The notes: generated by a model not told the origin, from the letters alone. A stretch of 64,000 bases of DNA from Lithospermum erythrorhizon (GCA_019722365.1 JADFUC010001428.1:186001-250000), one strand, 5' to 3'; numbered from the stretch's first letter, positions 48,640 through 61,880 are shown. Numbers and translations: made by a program.

Positions 48640-50970
48640 CTTCCGACAACCTTAAAAGTGTGAAAATTGAGGTTTTTGTTTTGATGTGTACTTAGGATGT
48701 TAGATAGCGTTTCGTTGGTGTGAAATGACTATTTTGTCCCCCCAGGAAGGCTGTTGGGAAGAGAATAGCTCTCAAGAAGTTTTGAGAGAAGTTATCCTTA
48801 ACATGCATTTCATATTTTCATATTCATTCATGGTCTAGACTTATCAATCAAGTAAATCCAAACTCTATATATAGAGCAAGGAACTCAGTTTATAAGGTTA
48901 ACAAATCAAATATTAATTTTAGCATTAGTTTTATCTAGTTTAGCTTAGTAGTAGCTTCTTCCATCTTCTCTATCTTTCATCTTATGCAATTCCTTGTATT
49001 GATCTAGCTCAACATAATTCAGGTCCCACATATTCCTAAAAATTAACAATTAGATACCTTTGCAAAATTCCTGGATTAAACAAAGCAGCAAAATTTATAG
49101 AAAATTTATTTCATTCTAAATAATGAAGAAATGATAATTAAATTATTAAGTGAAAATAACATAGCTCCATATAAAAAAGATTATAAATTTATTCATATTG
49201 ACCTTATACATATAGCTTTAAACCATTGGCATTAGAAGGGTTATCAAAAAGTTTTATAGCATCTTTAAGATATGAAAATAATCTCTTATGGGTATAATAC
49301 TATAATCCAATCTAGCCTAGCACATGGATAATTTTATAAATTTACTATTATCTTTATTTGATATAATATATTTGATGCTATAACTTTGAATGTAAAGAGT
49401 CATGGTTATAAGTTATAACTCGGAACTGAGATCATATGCATTAGTGGAGGAATTAGGGGTATGGGGGAAAAGTCATCTCTAATTTTTAAAAATTTAATTT
49501 TAGACAAGATTTTCAAAATTATTATTTTTAAAAAATTATATTGCTTGCCTCTCCTAAATTTTTATATTTTTCCCTTGTAGCATTTATACAAGAATCCACC
49601 CCCCTTTATATAAACTTCCTGCATGTGACATGCAATGCTGCTGTGTAATCTATTATAAATCATTATTAATTTTAATGCCAGTCGATAGACTATAAACGAG
49701 ACTATTTTAATAGAAACTCTAATTTAAAGAAATAATCTAATATGTCTACTAGAAGATTCATGAGAAGAAATAAGTTTTAAATCAAGCACAAAAAGAATTG
49801 TTCTTGTTTCCAACCAAAACTTAATTTGATTGATGTTTTTCAAACTCCGGAAGGGACTTCAAATTTACAATTTCTAATAGATTATTAGAAACTTCATTTA
49901 GATCATTAAGATCTAGATCGCACTCTAATCATTCTTATATTTCACCTATTGTTTATAGGGTAGAAATTCCTTCTAGGATATCCACTTCCCAACTTAGAGA
50001 AGATAAATAGACGGAATAGTCGATTGAAATCATAAAATTGATGAATTGCATATAGGAAAGGATAATATGGTTACGGGTTAAAATATTAAATTTGCAGAGA
50101 CAATGTGTGATATGTGTTTCTCTCTTTAATGGATTTTAAGCCCAAAATAGATTTTAGTCTTAGCTATATAACTAGGCAAAAAATTAAAAATGAATTTGCA
50201 TTATTCAGATGGGAATCTTTTATAATTTTGATAATAAAGAACAATTTGAATTAAAAGAATAATTTTATAAAATGTGTTCACACACTAATGATATATTATT
50301 TTCTGCCAATTGATTTATGTCTACTTATGTTAATCAATATATTTTTATCATAGAAAAAAAATTATAAATTGATGAATTACCAATGCAATAATATTACTTA
50401 TCCACCTCACCAAGCTTTTGAAATAGATAAAAAGAAGGAATAATATGTAATTTATAGCCTACTCTAAATTATTTGAAAATAATATTTTACAAATAACTTA
50501 CAAATAAATAAATATTTTAATAGAACAAAACAATAATATGCATTATTTTTTAAATATCATTGGAGAATAAATTATTATATTACATGATAAAGTTGAGAAT
50601 TTAATATGCTTAATAGATAATGTGTATTCCAAAAGAAATAATATGTAGAGATTCAAAGTTCTATTACATCCCCTAATATACAGCTTCCACTTGAAATTAA
50701 GGATTTTAAAATTAAAATCAATATCAGAACTTGAAAAATTACTCAATGGTAGAGTTGGAAAATGAAGTATTAATACTTTAGAGTAGTATTTGATACAACA
50801 ATTTGAAGATAATAAGAATTATAAACAAATAATGCAAGATTAGGCTAATCAACTTGAAAATGGATAGAAAAACCAATACAAGGATTATATTATTATAGAA
50901 ACCTCTCCCATGAATGTTTCAAACGAAGAACAAAAAGTATAAACGAAGAACAAAAGTATATTTTAAAAAG
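48640..50970. other. Promoter region of the ASCH gene followed by AT-rich relic DNA
   Basis: The first few hundred bases form the 5' flank of the minus-strand ASCH gene. From about 49,650 to 50,940 the DNA is AT-rich with stop-broken stretches that still read protein-like on the plus strand (for example SYISPIVYRVEIPSRISTS near 49,933-49,990). The source is not identified. A decayed retroelement or endogenous pararetrovirus relic is possible. Confidence 0.35.
50118..50245 (+). repeat. Direct repeat, left copy of a pair 4.3 kb apart
   Basis: About 125 bp starting TTCTCTCTTTAATGGATTTT closely match 54,422-54,580. The right copy has a 30-bp insertion near its end and a few substitutions. Confidence 0.8.
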
Positions 50971-50974
50971 TGAG

Positions 50975-53900
50975 ATTTATCGTATCAGTCATGTTCTCAA
51001 TCTTTGACATCGCTTTTAGGGGAAGATCGACTTCAGTCGGACTTAGCAAAGCCCCTACCCAAGTCCCGGCGTCGCAACTTTCAGGTCGAGGAAGTTCGAG
51101 TAATATCGACCAGACTGAGCGGGGGCCTCGATCATCCCTACCTCGATTTTCCCGGTGCGCCTGGGCGCTTAGGTGGTTTCTGACCTATAAATACCTCTCC
51201 ACTTGGTTTTGAGTCTTCAACTTAAAATCTACCTCTGCATAGCCGTATTTAATAAAGCAGTGCCTCCCCATCATACGACGGACCTAGAGCGTAGTTAAGT
51301 GGTATTCCCATTTAATACCTCAGATTTAGACTAATAGCTCAGATGGTTTAGTCTAGAAGGTCTCAAGTTCAAAACTTGGCCCAAACATGATTTTTTAGCT
51401 TTTGTTCACTTATATTCTCTCTAAAATGAATACCAATGTTGAATTTCTATATTTTAATTGATGAAATGAATATCCCGTGACAAAATCCTCGGTCCATCCC
51501 CGCCTCGGCTTCAGCTTAGGCTCGGTGGCTTTGTTTATCTGCAGCTTAAAGTTTTAGTTCAAGTCTCGTAATTTTCCTCAATTATAGTGAAATCTATTTG
51601 TGGCGCCTGCGGATCGCCCTAACACATCGTTGGGGTGGATACCATGTTAAAATCTATGTCTATTTCCAGTACTTTACTTAATTCATTGTCTTTAGAATTT
51701 GCAACCGTCATATAGCAAATTGCTTCTCGCCTGCTATAACAAAACTAGTATCGTAGCTTGGGTTTCAAACCGCAGTTAAGATGTGTGAAAGTATTACAAT
51801 TGAGAAGTCTACCGGGAGAAACAGCCGCCTCTTCCGCAAATCAAGGTGTGGAGCTACCAAAACAAGAGGGGCTCGGGTTCATTTCATTGATGAAAATCTT
51901 ACTCAAGCATCAAGCATTCGATAACATGGATAGTCTGTGAGGAGTAGCGCACACTCGACGTTGATTTTTGTTTCTTTGATGATTTAGGTTATCATAGAGG
52001 TTTCCCTGTGAGGAGGATATCATATGTCAGGCTCAAGCTGGTGAGTCTGTGATACGACGCAAGAAGCAATTAACAACTTGTTGTCAAGAACGCCTGCTTC
52101 AAGTTAAGAATTACAAGAAGGTACATCCTCAAGTTAAGAACCACCTAGACTATCTTACTAGTATATTACTTGGATTCAGGTAATGTGTAGATATTACTTG
52201 ATTTACGAGGACGCCGCCCGAGACATAGTTTCATTTTACCTATGTCATACGAGAACTTTTAGGAGTCTATGACAAATTCGTAAAGATTCGTTGTCTCTAA
52301 AAGAAGTTAGGTCTTCCTCCATACGTAGAATCATGACAGTTGGCAAAGTGGTGGTTCTAGTTCTGGTTCAGGTCCTTATGGTGCACTAGTTGCTAAAACT
52401 AGTCGCCCGTGATACCTCAGCGGTTCTCTGTAAGGCCGGGAGGTCCGGTGAAACCGATAGTGCAATTACTATGTGGGATTGGGACATTGAAATTAGATTG
52501 TCCCAAGAGGAGCGGGATGCAACAGAAAAGGCCCTCAGTGATACTATCGCTATCACAATCTACAGATGATTTCGTAAGAGGACATGTCTCTTAGTTTGCT
52601 TACGCCATACAATTTATACTCTATGTATGTTTTCCTGATTCCGAGCTTATATCATATGCGCCCTAGGAGGAGTCGCTTCAACGTGAGCAAGTAGTCGACG
52701 CGACATTGCTTTCAATGGCAAATGGTCTTCGCCAGAAATGCTCGGTACTGCCTCGCTTAGATTAGGACGATGGTAGATTCTCGCGACATCAACAAGGTTG
52801 ATGCCTCACATGATTACGAATTTGTTATCTCCGACCTCGTTAGACAAGCATGTTCGGGTTTCTTAGAGTAAGGTGTAAGATCGACCGGCTCACAAGGGTT
52901 CGAATGTGATTCCAAAAAAGTGCGAACATGTTACTTTGTATGTTTTCAGAAGGTGCAATGGTCAAATGGGCTTTGTTTCAGTTGGGAAACAAAGTGAGCA
53001 ACAAATTGTGGAGTTGGGTGAGCGAGCCTGAGTAGGGCACTTTCCGATCACTTTCAAAGTGGAAAATACTTTAAATGGGCTTCAAGTGGTTTCTTTTGCT
53101 TGAACATCAAGCATTGCAAATTTCAAGGATGTCCTCGGTATTCACTACCGCCTAGGTACCTTCTGTAAGAGGTACGCCAATGGGGAGGAATTGGCGCTTT
53201 CCGGGTTGCGTAGAAGTCGCTTTCACGGTCATCCGCGGCCGTACTGCATCATTCAACGCAAAGTCAGCCATCAAGAGGAGATTTCATCACTTCGTGGGGG
53301 CCGTCCGGCGATCAAAAAGAAAGCGGACCGCCAAGCATGCTGTCTCGGGAAAGAGGGATGCATGACTTTCATTTCTATTGCTGTGGGATAGAAAGTAGGC
53401 ATACTTTGGTATACACTAGTTCTATTTCTAATTCCTCGTTCTTCACGCAAGGCCACGTGGTTACCAGACACCGACCGAAGGTGGAGAGGTTTCTGCATTG
53501 GGTGGTCCAACGGTGTTTGGACTTGCCAATCGACGAGTTTTTGTAATTGCCCGATGATGTGGCAATATATGAGTGGAGTTTAACTTAAGTATCAAGTTTC
53601 ATTCTTTCCGGTATTTATCTCGGGATATATCTGCTACATCTGAGTTCTGCATATTTGTTTCACTATCTCGGCATGTCCGGTACTGGGTACATCCGTGCAC
53701 TTCGGGAGGGTTTTGATTTTCTAATATCTGTGGAGGATTGAAGTCAATGTGGAGATTTAATGTATTGCCGCCTTTGAATCTTTAGTACTGCTTTTGGCGT
53801 AGCATCGGGACTCGATCGGGACTTAGCCAGTCCCCCGATCTCTAGCACCTTTGCGCCCGTGAGGAAGCTCGGAAAAGAATGGGATCGGTCGGAGAATCCG

Positions 53901-54440
53901 GGGTCCTTACCTCTTTAGATTTTCTCGAGGCGGTTCTCAAGGCTTTTAGGGCTAAGTCGCAAGTCTACAAATACCCCTCCACTTGGTTTTGAGTCCTCAG
54001 CCCTAAAATCTGATTATGTATGCTATTGAATAGAGAGTTAGGGTTCCTGAATAGCTTAGGTCTTGTTATTCTATTCTTCAATAAGGTAGGCCGAGTTGTA
54101 TTCGCTCTGCTTTCTCTATTCTTCTCGACAAGTAGCTTAACTATACAATTTTGTCAGTATAAGATAGTTATTTTATACTCTCGAGGCATAGTTTGCTCAT
54201 CTGGAGCTAGTTTTAGCTCATTGTAATATGTTTCTCAATTATAGTGAAATTGCCAAGTGGCGCCCATCGATTAGTCCTAACATATTGCCATGATACCTAC
54301 GCTCAAATATCTCTGTCTTTGCGCTTTCGCATTTTACTTAATTCCTTTGGTTTTAATCTGCCAACCATCTCAAGAGGTAGCAAATTCGCTTCCACCATTA
54401 TAATAGTCTCGGAGCATGAAGTTTCTTCTCTCTTTTAATG
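50975..54440 (+). mobile_element. LTR-type retroelement remnant with two direct promoter/PBS blocks
   Basis: Two related blocks in direct orientation (about 50,975-51,740 and 53,775-54,440) share, in order, the following. First is a GC-rich stretch, then TATAAATACCTCTCCACTTG (51,186) or ACAAATACCCCTCCACTTGG (53,967) with GTTTTGAGTC, then TATAGTGAAAT. Then comes a TGGCGCC primer-binding-type motif (51,601 and 54,258) followed by ACTTTACTTAATTC-like words. The interior (51,740-53,770) has only broken short frames and no recognisable gag or pol. Similarity continues past the PBS in both blocks, so this is not a simple LTR pair. It may be two partial copies of one element, or a shuffled non-autonomous element. 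Confidence 0.5.
51335..51378 (+). other. tRNA-like pol III promoter boxes, SINE or tRNA-derived fragment
   Basis: An A-box-like TAGCTCAGATGG (51,335-51,346) is followed by a B-box-like AGTTCAAAAC (51,366-51,375). The latter sits in a short T-arm-type hairpin (CAAG and CTTG arms around the loop). Anticodon and acceptor stems do not fold properly, so it is not a functional tRNA. It lies inside the first LTR-like block and is absent from the second. Confidence 0.45.
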
Positions 54441-54580
54441 GATTTTAAGCCCAAAATAGATTTAGTCTTAAATTATATGGCTAGGCAAAATTAAAAATGA
54501 ATTTGCATTACCTGATGGGAATTGCTTTTATAAAGCAAGCTTGGCTTTTTTTATTTTATAATTTTGATAATAAAGAACAC
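54422..54580 (+). repeat. Direct repeat, right copy of a pair 4.3 kb apart
   Basis: It matches 50,118-50,245 from TCTCTCTTTTAATGG to TTTTGATAATAAAGAACA, with a 30-bp extra piece (AAGCAAGCTTGGC region). It begins exactly where the second LTR-like block ends. Confidence 0.8.
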
Positions 54581-54589
54581 ATCTATATA

Positions 54590-55990
54590 TAGGTAAATCA
54601 ATATTAAAACTTAAACCCTAATAAACCTAAACTTAAGGCCCAATATTTGGATCGACTCACGCCTTAATGACACTCATAACGAATACTCTTATTATTTCCT
54701 CTACGCCAAGCAGAGTCACGCCCCAAGTCAAGCGGGGAATTTAAGGAATAATTTGGTGAACCATTCACGTGGCAATCACGTAACGTACACAGTGCAGTGT
54801 GAGCATTAATAATGGTGAAGAGGGGACATTCAACATATCCCAACAGTTAATTATTCAATGATTTTGCTTAACTGTTATGTAGTTTGTGGCTATCAATGTA
54901 TGATAATGTCATATTGCATTCGAAACGGATCGTATAAAGAGTCTAAAGTTGTGGAACGGAGGAAGGAAAAGTCATGGATATGGTCTTAGCCAAACTCTCA
55001 TATCCCATAATGAAAAATCACTTGTTTGCTTCTATTTGTGCTTAGTATAAATATAAGTATTCCACATCTAAAAATTGCTAACTCACACCTCTAGTCTATT
55101 CTTATAAATAGATTTCTACCTTCCTGAGGTGAGATTTAACAAAGAGAAAGCTTCGATATATTTATATATTAAAAGTTTTAGTCAAATATTATTTTCACCA
55201 TTTCAATTCAGTATGCCAATTCTCCTTCCTTTTCTTCAAAGGAAAGAGGGTCCTACATCATCCCAATATTAAGCAACCCACCAAATGATGCTTACATATC
55301 GTCGGATTTATTATATTTACGCATCATTTAAATTTTTAAATTTCACTTAATTTGACATCTTTCAACACTTGGGTATATTATATTCGTAGGTCATTGGTTG
55401 TCGTCACCTATCGAAAAGTAACATCTTTGAGATATAGACAACTACCTAACAGTTGATCATATATCCGAAGTCGATTTATTTCCCTTCTTTCCTTTAGGCG
55501 CTGATGCAATCTCGTGGCTCCCTCATCACTTATTCTAACTTAGCATCGGAGACCCTTCCGGTGTATACCCCGGTTGATTTTGCAAAAGTTGTCGGAAGAC
55601 ACAAATGGGAAGTTGAAGAAGATCCGCAACCTCTCTACAAAGCTGCTAGTTAACTCATGATGTAGCATTACTTGGTACGCAAGCAACAAATAATGGCAAT
55701 CTTTGTTTATAATTAGAATTAGAAGATAAAGTGAACTTAAAATAATGTCACGGACTCCTAATAATCCATCTCCAAATATGTATATTATAGAGGACAATGA
55801 GGATCAAAATTTAATTTAAACCATAAAACACGCTTCTATATTCTTAAAAAGATTGTTCTGCTTATTTTTCGAGCACGGTTCAATACTCCATCGAATTTTA
55901 CATTATTAAATTATCTTGCTTACATTAGCTGTTAAGAGGAGGTAACATTAGCTACGCTCAAACCGCTGCATTAATAGATAAAAATGTACG
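54590..55990. other. AT-rich spacer between retroelement remnants
   Basis: No gene or clear element is recognised. Short frames on both strands show no family signature. Confidence 0.4.
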
Positions 55991-58049
55991 CTAATCGACA
56001 TTCATAATTTTATTCAGTAGAATAATTTAAAAATATATCAAAAAGTACTAAATTGATTAAGACAAACTAATCAAGTTAATCAAGGGCCGAACTTACAATT
56101 AAAAAATTCCATTTACTGACAGTGCTCTCGACAACCCTAAAATCAAATCTAAAAACCCTGATTTAACGGAAATTTTTAAATCAAGCCTCCTCAAGTTAAT
56201 CGAAGTCAAACAATAAGAAGTTTCTACATTAATTAATCCTAAGTTCAACTCGAAATAGTGGTTCCCGAGAAAATAGTCAAGATAATGTCAAATAAATCGT
56301 GGCTCGAAACCCTAATTTTACTGATAAAAAAGTCCGCCAAACGGGACGCCCGCGCCATACGGGCTCAAAATGGCAATCTATAAACCAAGGGTTTAAATGA
56401 AAACTCCACAAGTTTTGTGGTTCAAAATTATGTTCCACAAGCATGTGGTTCAAAATCGCATCTTTGCTGCGGCGCAAAATCAAGGCTCCAAAAGGTCCGG
56501 GGTCAATATGAAAATACGCTTGACCTAGGAAAAGAATCCGGAACCTTCTTTTTAATCAAAAGAGGCCCCCAAAAGGGTTACTTGGTCATCGGCACTCCAA
56601 ATTAACCGACGGTCCGTATCTTCGCCTCAAGATTCAACGACAAGACTGATCCAATTTAAATCAAACCGCCAATCGTGTCGAGTATTCGAGGCCCGTAAAC
56701 ATATAAATACTCTCCTCATTTTGATCAAAATTCAAACCTCCACAAAATCCCACCATCCCAAACACACAAAATCCCGAGAATTCAGAGAACGCCTCCGAAA
56801 TTTCCTAAGTTAAATCTTTGAAGACCGCCAACAAACGCCGTCATGCCGAGAACACTCTCCATGCTGCCATAATAGTAATTGAATTAAGGGATTATTGCAC
56901 AAACGCAATAATCCTTCAAGTTTGAAGAAATATGACGAGAATCAAAGATTCTCAAGCAGCTCTCGAATATTCTGGTGATTTAAGCTCTCAGAGCCCCGAC
57001 TATTCAAAAAATCCTTGGATGAACACTGCTAAATTTCTGTGTTTGATTCATCAAATCCCGTATATATAGGAATAAACTCGAAAGTGTTTAGTCCCTATAA
57101 TGATTCTAGGCGTGAACACGCTAAGGCTCCTCGCCTAGTTGACATCATCACCGCGCCGGAACGCTCCACCTTCATACATCGATCATCACTCTGCCAAATG
57201 CTGCTCGGCTAAGCGCCACAGAAGAAAAGCCAAGTTGACGAATCTCCATGTAACAAACCAAGCTCGGCGCCAAACTCCACTGTTCCGTCGGGTGCCAAAT
57301 CCTCCAAACGTGCTCGAGCCAACTTCACCTGCCCCACGCTGGTCATATCCTCAAGTAAGAACCAAGCATGGGCTTTAATTTGCTTGCTATCATCTATTGC
57401 ATGTACCGGCTCCCTCGAAGTTCTATCTCAAATCAAGATCATATCAATGCACTAAGAAGCCGCCCCTCGGCCACCTAGTCCCACCACAAAAAGTGGTAAC
57501 AAATCCCAAAAAGTCCCAATCAAGCGCCATATAGCCTTATCCAACTACGAAGTCCCACTAAATGGGTGCTTAAAGCAAACTCCAAGCCGCAAACGCTCAG
57601 TAAGTCCATCAAGTCTAGCATAGACTGGAGATCAAGTCCAAGACTCAAGATCAAGTCCATACACCAACACGAATACGCCTAAGTGGTCCTCTGACCATAT
57701 CCAATGCCTGTACCTCAGCCTCAAAGTTCATCACATCAGATATTCATCCAAATTTCGCAGAGCTTCTATCCTATCCCAAATCAAATCAAGTCCAAGTCGC
57801 CCTCAAGCTGCCTCAAGCTCAAACTGCCGTTCTTGAAGTTGTGTTTCCCTATCAAGCACTCCAAATGAAACTCAAGTCAAGTGAAGCGACATCTCACAAA
57901 CCACGTTAAACGCTTAGGGATCATAGTTTGACAATGATGCTCTTTCTCGATTTGATAAAACCTGTACACTGAGGAATTTTCCCCTACAGTAGGTTTTATT
58001 TTGTACCTCTATCATAAATAATAAAAATTCTTCTTTGCATTACAAGATG

Positions 58050-58061
58050 TGGCACGCCCGG
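58050..58061 (+). other. Retrotransposon primer-binding-site-like motif TGGCACGCCCGG
   Basis: It lies shortly after the poly-T-rich LTR end and 140 bp before the gag ATG, the expected position for a minus-strand primer-binding site. Assignment to a specific tRNA was not made. Confidence 0.55.
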
Positions 58062-58202
58062 ACTGCCAACTACTCCTTCATCAATCACGATAACCGAGAT
58101 GTTATCAAGAGGATTCATCCCAACTCCTCTCCATGTATCAAAGGCTACTACAAGGAGTGGTCACATCAAGCATCAGTTTATCAAATACACGGACTACCGT
58201 AG

Positions 58203-58631
58203 ATGTCCTCAAAGACCGCTAACATCTCTCCGGCTAACGACGCTGTGAGCTCTAGAAGCGTATCAAGTCATGACGAGAGAAGTAGCCAAAGCGAACATGC
58301 CACCGAAAGAACCTTTTCAACACATGTATTTGGTGAACGGGCGCGACGAACAATTGCAGCTCAAGCACCGCGTTCTATACCCAAAGATAATTCGACGGGA
58401 TCTCGCAATGAGTCTCACTCATTCACTATCTCTCAGAACTTCCTAGCACCAAAGAATGATGACTGCATGCCATTCTCCCTCGAAGAACAGACACGGGCTA
58501 TCCTAACAGGACGGGTAAAGTACGCCGTAAAAGATGCGCAAAGACTCACATTTACTCTATCGCCGATGCTCATAAGCATGGCTAATAAAAAACATAGAAA
58601 GAAGAAATTCCCGAAACAATCTCTAAAGTAG
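58203..58631 (+). pseudogene. Retrotransposon gag fragment, 142 codons
   Basis: The open frame is rich in Ser, Arg and Glu at its start, as the disordered head of plant gag proteins is. It then reaches DCMPFSLEEQTRAILTGRVK, where plant Ty3/gypsy gag proteins usually have a conserved PFS-type motif before the core domain. The frame then diverges and stops at 58,631 instead of continuing for several hundred residues. It is read as a truncated, non-functional gag. Confidence 0.45.
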
Positions 58632-59399
58632 AAAGAGGCGCCTACAACCTCTAAAATGGGGGATGGGACGCTCCATCTATCCCTCGCTACGCCTCAGGGT
58701 CATCACAGTGACTGAATCTAGGAACATAAGAGAAACTCCTATCATTTCACAGATGGAATGATTCCCAGCAAATGCTAGCCCTCAAGGAGTATATACTTCT
58801 GTGGTAATAAAAAGGCCGCGAAGATCGGAGTCACCTTCATATACCTACATAAAAGCCCTATACCTCCTTATATAGACCATCCGGTAATTCCTAAGGGCTA
58901 TCACTCCACCAAAGCCTAACACTTCGACGGAATCGAAAAACCCCAACAAATACGTGAGCCCACTTTGTTGAGACGTGCAACAATGCCAGACCGTAGGGGA
59001 TGAAATGGTCAGTCACTGCTCGCTTCCTCAAAGGGAACGCGCTCGGGACCGTATAACACTGAGTCCGCCTCCATGTATACCGACTCAACTAGAATGCGAA
59101 TTCCTCAATGGCTTCTTTAGTACAAAGGACAGCTTAGTACGATGGAGCTAATCGCCACCAAGAAAAAAGAAAAGCAAGAAATGACTTCATCAACCGGTAA
59201 AGAAACCCGAACCAAAAATGCAAGACGGACTCGTGATTCATCGCCTAATGCAAAGACGCTGCATCTAAGGAATGACGGGTGTGGAAATTTTCCGCCTAAA
59301 AGGGCCGCCCCGAGTAGTCATTAAAAATCCGGAACACCGTAGTCACCAAACCGACGGACGACTCGCCTTAAAATATAATTCAAGCTTATCCAAAAAATG

Positions 59400-61880
59400 T
59401 GATCACAATTAAGTTTCCCAAATCAAAACAAGAAATTTATAATCCATCACCGATATCGGGATGTAAAAACCCATATATATATACACAACATATCCCAAAA
59501 TAAAGTAATGCCGGTAAAAGTTACAACAGATGATACTGCATCGTATCCCGAATACAAATGACAATGTACCGACAAGGCTGTGAGTTTCAAAAAGGAAAAT
59601 ACAACAATCGTATCAGCTTGACAACACATCAAAAATCGATCGCCAGGATCCTCTCGCTAATTCGACGCCACCTAGCCACTGAATGTAATTCTGGAACAGC
59701 CTCTCTCGCTCAACCGATCGCCCGTCAACCCGCACAAACGAAATGCCGCCTAATGCGAAAGGCGTAAGTCATGAAAGTTTAGTGAAATTTAACACGTGGG
59801 TGAACTTACCATACGAATCCAGTCAATCAATAATAATATAATAGCTCAAATATGAATAAAAAATACATATATCCGTGGACTACCTAAAAAAGGTCATATA
59901 CAACATAATTCCGCAGGAAATCTCTACATAATATACGGTAAGATATAAAATAGTTGCCCGCCAAGAACACAATTTCTCGTGTAAAGAAATTACTAGACCT
60001 TCAACAAACGGCTAAAACTCTAGTCATCAAACCTCCTATCTCTATATCCCTACCCAAGCATACCATCCTCTAACGCTAAGCATATACTCAACTCGTCTTA
60101 CTTGGGCAGGAATGGACTAATCAATAATCACCGCACTATACCGCAAAGAGTAAGGGCCAAACCGCACTTATACACAAAGTATAAGCAATACCACACTTAT
60201 ACACAAAGTATAAGGCACATCGTGACTCATACACTACAAGATACAAGGCACACCGCTCTTATACACTAAGAGTAAGGCACCGCTCTTATACACTAAGTAT
60301 GGGGCGTGACACCGCGACGCTATACCGTAGCATGGTCACATCGATAACGCATTGGCCAACAAAGTGTGATCAAAAGATCATACCGTTTTATACTACCAAG
60401 AGTGCGCCAAACCGCACGCCTATACCGTAGTATAGCCACACCGATAACGCACACAAAGAAAAGTCGATCAAAGAGTGTCATACTGCTTCTTATATCAAGT
60501 ATAAGGCCAAACCGAACGCTTGCGTACCGTAAAGATAAAAAGCCACAGCATTCCTGCATGGTGCCAGTAGCCACCAATCCCTAGTAATCCCAACTATGTG
60601 GTCACCCCTCGATAATTAAGTCACCTCAAGTCATAGATAGCTCTAACCATCACCTCCTCAATAACCACCACTCTACTCCCAAACAATATCCAAGCACACA
60701 AATTAAAACATCCTCACACCTGTAAGTCAAACACACGCCAACAAGGCCATTTAAATCATAAGCGCCGACAAGGCCACGTAAAATCATCATAAGCTGCCGA
60801 CAAGGCCACGTAAATCTAAATATAAGTCAGAGTTCAAGCTATTACTTACCTCAAGAATCTTCTAACGCCTACGTAATATAATCACATAATCATATAAACA
60901 ATTATGCATGTGCATATCACCTCTCACGCAATCGCTAACACAACAGACATGCATATCATTCCACATAATATCATAATAACATGTATATCATTCTCACATA
61001 ATCATAATATCACAACAACATGCTCCTCACACAATTTAAAGTAAGTACGTAAAGTAACACCCGCGAGATAAGTACTCACCTCCTCGCTAGCTACCGCGAA
61101 AAACCTCTTCAAAAACAATCGCGAATCGCTCTTTTCCACGATCAACTCTAAACAACACCCAAAAAAGTTATAAACGCACTTCACTACTATACCGGCATTC
61201 TAGAAGATACATAACCAACTCTTATGGAAACTATCTCTAAACAGAATAACATGACGGATAAACTATCGAATTATAATCCCATCGGACACAACCCAATCGA
61301 TCCCCCCCTAAATTCCATCTTATCACTTTCTCATTACAAATCGACTTACGAGTTATTCTAACTAATCATCAAGTCCATAATTAACAACCTATACTCCGAA
61401 AAATCAATTAACCTAACTTTGGAATTCTTATGCACTTTTTCGACATAACCCCCTTAAATCCATTTTAAATCACCAATTTAACATCAAAATAACTATAATA
61501 AGGTCCCACTATAACCTCCTACACATTTAAAAAGTCTCATAATAACATCCATATAAAAAGTCAACTCAAAAACCTAAAAGTCAATCCTCGACTCATAACG
61601 TCTCAAACGATCTCTAAATCACGAATTCATCACTCAAATACGCTTCACAACCCATAATCAACTAAGATTTATCATAAAATTCAATTATGGAAAAGTCAAT
61701 TATGTCAAAACCCAAGAAATATCTCTCGAAGATTCTTGAAATTTCTTACCCAACTCAAGACAACGATTTTGAGAGAACAATATTCTACAACCGATCTCGA
61801 AGTTCGAGCGACAATCGAAGAGAGAAAAAATGGAAATGAAATTTTATGTGGCGGGGAATATTTCGCCAAAGTACGAAAGA
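59400..61880 (-). mobile_element. LTR-like block of a Ty3/gypsy element (minus strand)
   Basis: It shares ordered words with the block at 1.9-4.9 kb: GGACTACCTA, a TATAAGGC/CTTATACAC array, repeated GCCGACAAGGCCACGTAAA (60,766 and 60,799) and ATTACTTACCTCAA. It lies downstream, in minus-strand sense, of the broken reverse transcriptase at 62.5-63.5 kb, the place of a 3' LTR. No integrase sequence is seen between, so either an internal deletion or a separate nested element is involved. Confidence 0.45.
60130..60560. repeat. Tandem array of TATAAGGC / CTTATACACTAAG units
   Basis: At least seven diverged units of about 35-60 bp combine ACCGC(A)CTTATAC, (A)AGTATAAGGC and similar words. Some units have GATAACGCA and CATACTGCTTCT insertions. 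It parallels the array at 3,195-3,480. Confidence 0.7.

Larger units (their letters stand above)
56000..58660 (+). mobile_element. Ty3/gypsy LTR, leader and gag remnant (plus strand)
   Basis: A TATA-type promoter word, ATATAAATACTCTCC, lies at 56,701. A T-rich 3' LTR end near 58,030-58,045 is followed by TGGCACGCCCGG (58,050-58,061). That word is characteristic of primer-binding sites in many plant Ty3/gypsy elements of the Tat-like group. A gag-like frame begins at 58,203. No pol is visible downstream before the next, oppositely oriented block, so the element is truncated. The left edge of the LTR is approximate. Confidence 0.5.
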
